DNA from: Pyronema omphalodes
Taxonomy: Eukaryota > Ascomycota > Pezizomycetes > Pezizales > Pyronemataceae
Assembly (NCBI GenBank): GCA_024516155.1
Contig: JAJJXM010000049.1
Coordinates: forward strand, 1 to 64,000
Direction: 5' to 3'
Length of the DNA: 64,000 nucleotides
Positions 58,401 through 64,000 of the stretch are shown here, in pieces. The notes under the pieces are model-generated. The model searched no databases and was not told where the DNA came from. It saw only the letters and a program-made list of their open reading frames with translations. The position numbers were made by a program, and so were the translations under genes. Numbering within the stretch: position 1 is the stretch's first letter; each line of letters begins with the position of its first letter.

Positions 58401-60544
58401 TAGCCTTCGTCAAGCTTTCACATTTACTCGACTGCCCCTACCCCGCCTCTTCCCCCTGATCATTTTTGCCAACTCTACAGTGCCAGCACTTTTTTGTTTC
58501 CAAGTATTGCACTCTAAAACTTCCCCGCAAATCAGTTCACGTCCTCAGTTTCAATGTCCGCATATATTCGCCCCCTTCTCTTTGATTTGTTCCTTACGCT
58601 TCATCACCCACGACTCATATGAGTACACATGCTCTAAGTCTTTTTTATCTCTCTCCCCTATTGTATTAGCAGAATTAAAGCCCATTATTCATTTCCAATT
58701 TATTTGGTCACCTTACGGCTAGTGATTACAAAGCACGATCTTCAAATGTCCATCATGACGAATATTGCAAGTCTTTATCCGGTGTCCTCTGCCTCGTTTT
58801 TTCCTGTCATCCCTCTCCCTTTTTTATTCTCGAATGACTCATGGTATATTGACATTAGAATTCCCACAATCCCCCCCCCCCCCCCTGCCCGCCACCCTCC
58901 ACCCATCCAAGCACCATAATCCTAATCCCATCCTCGTGCCCAAACAACAACGAATATGGCAACACATTCACAGCCATCTGGGCAAATATTAGCCTTAGCG
59001 CTCCCGCGCATGGACCTAGTCATCTCTATGGACTCAGTCCTCGCAGCCACAATATCCAAGCGGCTCCCACTGGAAAACCAACCCTGCACCAATCGAAGAA
59101 AAGTCCTGTACCTTTCAATGTTAGCAATGCTGCACATTTACATGCTGTCTACTACACTTCCACGCGCTATACTATAGATGGGTTCATCGCAATAGAGGAA
59201 GATCTGACGAGATTGAGAAAGCTGAAACTAGTGGTCATGTCCTCCAGCTTGTCGACCGTATAAAGGAAATCTAACTTTGCTCCCATTGAAATCAAGAAGG
59301 CTGAGCAGAAGGCTAGGTAATACCTGGACTCCCGGAAGCAGTATGATATTTGCTACAGGGATAGAAATTGTGTGTGTCTTCATGGCAGGCTGGAAGACCC
59401 TTCGGTGAATTTGGATTATGAGGAGAATGGTTAACGGCCAGAATGACTATAATGATGCTTTCTAGGGATAGAGTAGAGTGTTCCGGTACTAGGGATTTTG
59501 AGGCAATGGGGAAGCCGCAACAGTATGTGATCGGATGACAGGGTGATTTGTCCCGCCTCAGCAACAAAGTATGACCGAAACCAACTACAGTCCACTTAAA
59601 TAACCAGCCGGGTTTTCACAGTCTCGTAAGTCTTATATGTTTTATTTGATGCTGTATGCTCGTTCGCGGAGATAGCATTTGAACTCACTGAATGTCACTC
59701 GTCATTTGAGGGTGTCTTTTATATCACGTGATTGTGCGGGTTGGTACTAGGTAGTAGGTGATCCTTCTGTTGATTCCATTTACGATTGTTGTTTGTTCGT
59801 CTTCATACCAAGGTAGGCCCATCTCGTTTTGCATAGCCAGCTTCTCAGGCTGTGGGCTTTGGTACTCGGTTGCGTTCTACTGTTTCTATCCATCCAATCC
59901 TCCACAGTAAATGGATGAAATCCCATAATGGCGGTCATGATTTACAGGAGTAGGTTTCCCTACCAATCATCACTATACAATTAAAAGTTGACATACCCTT
60001 GTATGGGTTAGGACCATACTCCCACCTTACTACCTTCCTGTTGCAATGAATGCAACCAAAGATTACTAAACATCCTAAAACTATAAATGTTCCTATTTTC
60101 CATCGAGTTCTGCTTTAGAGCAAAACGAGTCTAGGCAATTCTCGGAAATGCGAAAATTCTTATGGGATGTCATCGAATGTATGTGCCACAGCGCTGTATC
60201 TCATCCTCCGCAGTTCTACATTGTAAACCTTTCCAACAAAATAAAACAGTAAAACACTGATTACAGGACAGGAACCACACGTCTATCTTCAATATTTTTG
60301 CCCCCGCTATGCAAATATGCCGTAAATATGTAAATCAGTTGAAAAATAACAAAATACCAAACGGTTGTGTAATCAGCAACAGAAGCAAATATTACCCAAA
60401 TATGTGCTGTAGTACAGCAGACCTTTCTCCTCCTCTAATTATTCGAGTAAATTATACGCCATAAATTATTATCGTCTCTCAATGTCTTTTCCGCCTTGTT
60501 AAGTCCGGAGAGTCGTCGTATCGGTATTATAGTATCGAGAGTCT
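58401..60544. other. intergenic, no gene recognised
   Basis: A poly-C run lies at 58870-58884. Short ORFs at 58480-59177 and 59313-59567 have no recognisable domain. The 60300-60540 part is the AT-rich 3' flank of the helicase gene. Confidence 0.5.
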
Positions 60545-63500
60545 TTACGTAGGTCTCGGTCCCTTCTTAGGCTTCTTCCTAATAAACATATCCGAAGGTG
60601 CCGATTTCCGTTGGATAACTTTTTTCGGTAATGACGGTGCTGATGGCGCTGCCGGGCTCTGTTCCGGCTTCTCAGACTCTTGATTCTGTGTACAGTCAGC
60701 ATTCACCCATCACAGGCTTTTCTGTGCGAATCCTTACATCACCATTTCTAGGCGCATCCGTCTCGGCGTGAAGTCTCTTCGTCTCTCTATCTTCCTCAAA
60801 GTCACCGGGCCTTTTCAATGTCGTCATTTCTTCCGGATCACCTCCTTTGTCAAGACCCTTGAACGGGCAGTTGTACTGTTGATGTCCAAGTTCGCCACAA
60901 GAATGACAACCTCTCTTTGTAGCGGGTTTCTTTGGACAGTCTGCTTTCTTATGGCCAGTTTCTCCGCATGTATGGCATGCATCTTTCTCTACCAAATTCT
61001 TGGGACAGTCTCCTCTACGATGGCCGGTTTGACCACATTCACGGCAAGTAAGGGTTGAATCGAGATCGCGGGGTTTCTGTGGAGGCTGGTTTTGCAGTCT
61101 CGGATCCTTAGGCTTTGACTGGGTTACTGGAGAATCTATATCCATTTTGCCAGGCGAAGGTTCCCGGGGCTGTCTGGAGTTAGCGTGAAATTCTGGGCCG
61201 TCCAAATCCATTTTATCGTAATCTGCAACGCTGGTATATACCTCCTTCTCTTTCTTCACATCCTCCCTCTTGATCATCTTATCCTCTCTCTTAATTGAAT
61301 CTATCTTGTCGCCTTCTCTCTTGTATCCCCGCTCTTCCTTATCCCCCTTCTTCATTGATGGCGGAGGTGCGTTCTTGCCTCGAGTCGGCCGGTCGAAGAT
61401 ACCTCGAGAGTTTTCAGTGAATGTATTTCTATCCTTTGCATCATCAATCAATCTCTTCCACATGTGGTTACGGACTAAGAAGTTCGAGTTTCCGAGGATG
61501 AAGAGTGACGATTTCGCTCTGGTAAGACCGACGTTCATACGCCTAACATCCGCCAAGAAACCAATACCACCTTCTTGAGCTGCACGCACACAAGAGAAGA
61601 TCATAATATCACGTTCCCTCCCCTGGAACGCATCGACTGTGTTGAATTCAACTCCGGTCAAAATCTTTTCACCGTACTTATGTTGGAAGACCCTGCGAAG
61701 CTCAGAAAGCTGTTGTCTGTAAGGTGTAACAATACCAATTTTGCCGTCGAAATTTATCTCGTGGAAATCGGTAGTGATACGGTTGAATAACGCCAATGCA
61801 GCACGGGCTTCGTCGGTATTGACAAGCGAGGTCTTCTCTCGTGTTTCGGCTCCGGCAATGTTAAAGAAACGGTAGGGACCAAAGATTGATGAATTGTGCC
61901 AAGGCTGAGTTCGGAGCTCGGCCATCTTGGGGCCATCTTCAAGATTGGCGTTGTAGAATTCCCGGGAGGGGAAGACTGAGATAGCCGGGTGCATACGGTA
62001 CTGAATCGACAACAAATGAATGTTGTTCGGGTAATTTTCCTGCATACGGACAAAAAGAGATTTCTCGTAAGAGAACTTGGCGGCATGACGGGACAAGACG
62101 GTAGGAGGAAGCTGCTGAGGATCTCCAACGAGAATACATTTCTCGCAACCAAACTTGAGTGGGATCAAGGCGGAAAGCTCAACGGATTGTGCTGCTTCAT
62201 CAATGATAACTGTCTCGAAGTCTACGTTAACATTCCTAAGCATCTCATGACCAGCCCCAGACAAGGTAGCGCAAATAATCTGAGACTCGTTGATAATCTG
62301 TTGCTGGCATTGTCTCCTCAGGATTTCGGCATTGCGGCCGGACTCTTTCTTCTGATCACGTTGAATATCGAGTTGTCTACGCAGATCACGAATCTTGGCC
62401 GAAAGGGCGTCGACTTCCGGCAACAAGTTTCCGGGGTCCAGTTTCTTAGCACGGGCATCGTCAAGTTGCTGTTGCTTTTGGTTACGTTCCTCTACCGCTT
62501 TGGTGTGTTGTTCTCGCAAGTCATCCATGCCGAGGGCGTTTCCTTTGTTGGTGTTATTTGTAGGTGCCATACGTTGATCGACTAACTCCTCGAGGGTGAC
62601 ATCGCGTACTTCTGCGTTGATGGCATCCGAGCGACCGAGACGGACAATACCAGGGGTCCAAGTTTCTCCGTTGATAGACCTAAGTCCTTGCTTAAAACGA
62701 ATAACCAACTCGTCCACAGCAGCGTTGGACGGGGCACAGACAAGAATTTTCTTGGCAACTGGTTTTTTGGATGGTTTGTCGGAAGTTTGAGGGAGTGATT
62801 TCATGGAGCTCAACAAAGCGCCCGCAATTCCAACAACAGTCTTTGTTTTACCAGTTCCAGGAGGTCCTTGAATAAGCGTAAAACCATTACTGTTGGTTGC
62901 TGCAATAATGGCTTTCGCCTGAGGCTCGTTGACATTGTAGAGGTCCTGGGTCATGGTGATCTGGTCTGCTGTTGGCTCTATCAACTCACCAGGTTTGGCC
63001 AACAAGATTTCTTCTTTGAGATCGTAGTATTGCAAGCAAATCAATGATGCGTACTCTCTCTCGAGGGGAGTTAAACTATTCACATAATCAGTATTCCATC
63101 ACAAAATCCCACGCCATTTTCCGCATACCTCATAATCTTAATGCCGTGTAGTATTCCGCCATTTCTCATATGGTTCTGTAACATCGCGGGCCCAGGATCA
63201 CACCGTAAAGATATCTCGCATTTTCCGGTGAATTTACGGTTGATGGAATGGACTCTGGCAATACAATGAGGCTCTCCGGTATTTTTCAATGGGTCTTTCC
63301 CGACGGAAAGTAAAACCACATCGGCTTCAAACCATCGATGGCGATCGGGCATACTATCAATAGTCGTCTCCAGCTCAACAAAATGGTCGGATCTCATTCG
63401 AGTGGCAATTTTAACTTCCATAATTCCGGACGGTGTTGCTTCATCTTTAGACTGCAAGAAAGACTGCCAAGCTTCCAAAAGTAGAAGGGGCTCAAATGTC

Positions 63501-64000
63501 TTTTGGTACGCTCCAAAAGTATTAAAACTCTTTGAGACTTGTGTGTAATCCTTAGCGGTTTTACCGGGAGGAAAGTCATCATTGTGGAAGAAATCCCATT
63601 TGAATATCTGTTTGTAGAGCCCAGACATATCGGGTGCAACTCGAGCACGCATATCTTTGATTCTCTTGAGCTGGGGGACTTTTCTGGTGGGTGCTTTTTT
63701 CGCTGGTGCTCCGACAGTTTTCGCATCTTTGATTTCCGTCTTCGTCCTGGACCCAAGCTTGAACAGCGTGTTACCCTCGTCGTCAGAGTCTTCGTCATCA
63801 TCATCAGAATCCGGTTCCTCTGGTGCTTTTGGTTTCTTAAGAAGTATGGCCTTTTTCTGCTTCTCTCTGGCAGCCATTTCAGCCTTTCGCTTCTCCAAAA
63901 ACGATTGGGTGTCGGCCGCCTTGTGTTTCCGTAACGGGTCCGAGGTGGTTTTGACAGGTACTGTAGGCTTCTTATAGACAATCGGCTTGGATTCTTCGCC
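60545..64000 (-). CDS. SEN1: Sen1-type RNA/DNA helicase with zinc knuckles, 5' truncated by window
   Basis: Model complement(60545..60685, 60738..63075, 63129..>64000); the introns are 52 and 53 bp and both junctions are in phase. Superfamily 1 motifs appear in order: GPPGTGKT, VCAPSNAAVDEL, IIDEAAQSVE, LVGDPQQLPPTV, QYRMHP, VDAFQGRERD and MNVGLTRAKSSL. They follow an OB-like/stalk region, with an acidic linker (DSDDDDEDSDDE) further upstream. Sen1 unwinds RNA:DNA hybrids and ends non-coding RNA transcription. After the helicase come a charged linker and three CCHC zinc knuckles (CRECGQTGHRRGDC, CHTCGETGHKKADC, CHSCGELGHQQYNC), which budding-yeast Sen1 lacks. The last exon supplies the basic end DMFIRKKPKKGPRPT; without it the frame stops at 60696. 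The N-terminal domain lies outside the window. Confidence 0.92.

Noticed and set aside
61270..62585. Plus-strand frames of 102-198 codons within the helicase gene
   Set aside because: They are shadows opposite the Sen1-like coding sequence, whose motifs are unambiguous.

Overview
The window is nuclear DNA of a filamentous ascomycete. Multi-exon genes carry short introns (mostly 49-133 bp, extremes 228 bp) with GT..AG ends and CTAAC/CTGAC-like branch sites. The recognisable genes (a 698-codon NIMA kinase, a Sen1 helicase, Fmp46, a CNL1-like BLOC-1 subunit, NACHT-ankyrin receptors, Tad-type LINE pieces) are those of Pezizomycotina. I infer Leotiomycetes from overall resemblance, but this is not proven by the sequence.

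Layout. 0-5.3 kb is repeat-dominated: a 35-bp minisatellite, an HMG-box-like gene overlapping a 197-bp tandem repeat, a long hairpin and terminal pieces of an undescribed TIR transposon family. 5.3-13.5 kb is mostly non-coding, with an FMP46-like gene (8.76-9.52 kb), a reverse-strand Tad LINE 3' end, a candidate 0.7-kb TIR element and an orphan fragment resembling a P4-ATPase C-terminus. 13.6-32.1 kb is the most striking part. Two paralogous NACHT-ankyrin receptor genes (NLR/STAND type) sit head to head in an inverted duplication. The left copy has about 15 ankyrin repeats and an intact frame of 1394 codons. The right copy has the same eight-exon structure but only about five repeats and two in-frame stops. 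Between them lie a nimA-type kinase gene, several TIR elements and microsatellites.

32.2-35.1 kb is a dead hAT transposon split by a block of palindromic AAACACC-type repeats; a near-identical solo 3' end lies at 42.8 kb. 35.3-36.5 kb is a xylitol-dehydrogenase-like gene with one nonsense codon. 38.3-40.7 kb holds two small secreted-protein genes. 45.6-46.4 kb encodes a GPI-anchored BIM1/X325-like copper protein, 49.3-49.9 kb a CNL1-like BLOC-1 subunit, and 51.3-55.9 kb a tandem triplet of Ala/Pro-rich proteins with a shared promoter palindrome. The third triplet unit is interrupted upstream by a 1.5-kb insertion carrying a frameshifted ORF1-like coding region. The right end (60.5 kb to the edge) is a Sen1-type helicase with three CCHC zinc knuckles, cut by the window edge.

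The single-copy housekeeping genes (nimA, FMP46, CNL1, SEN1) are islands between accessory, repeat-rich DNA. The genes do not form one pathway. The coherent theme is a rapidly evolving NLR locus with secreted proteins and transposon debris. All splice models were built by eye from the sequence and from agreement between paralogues; none has transcript support here.
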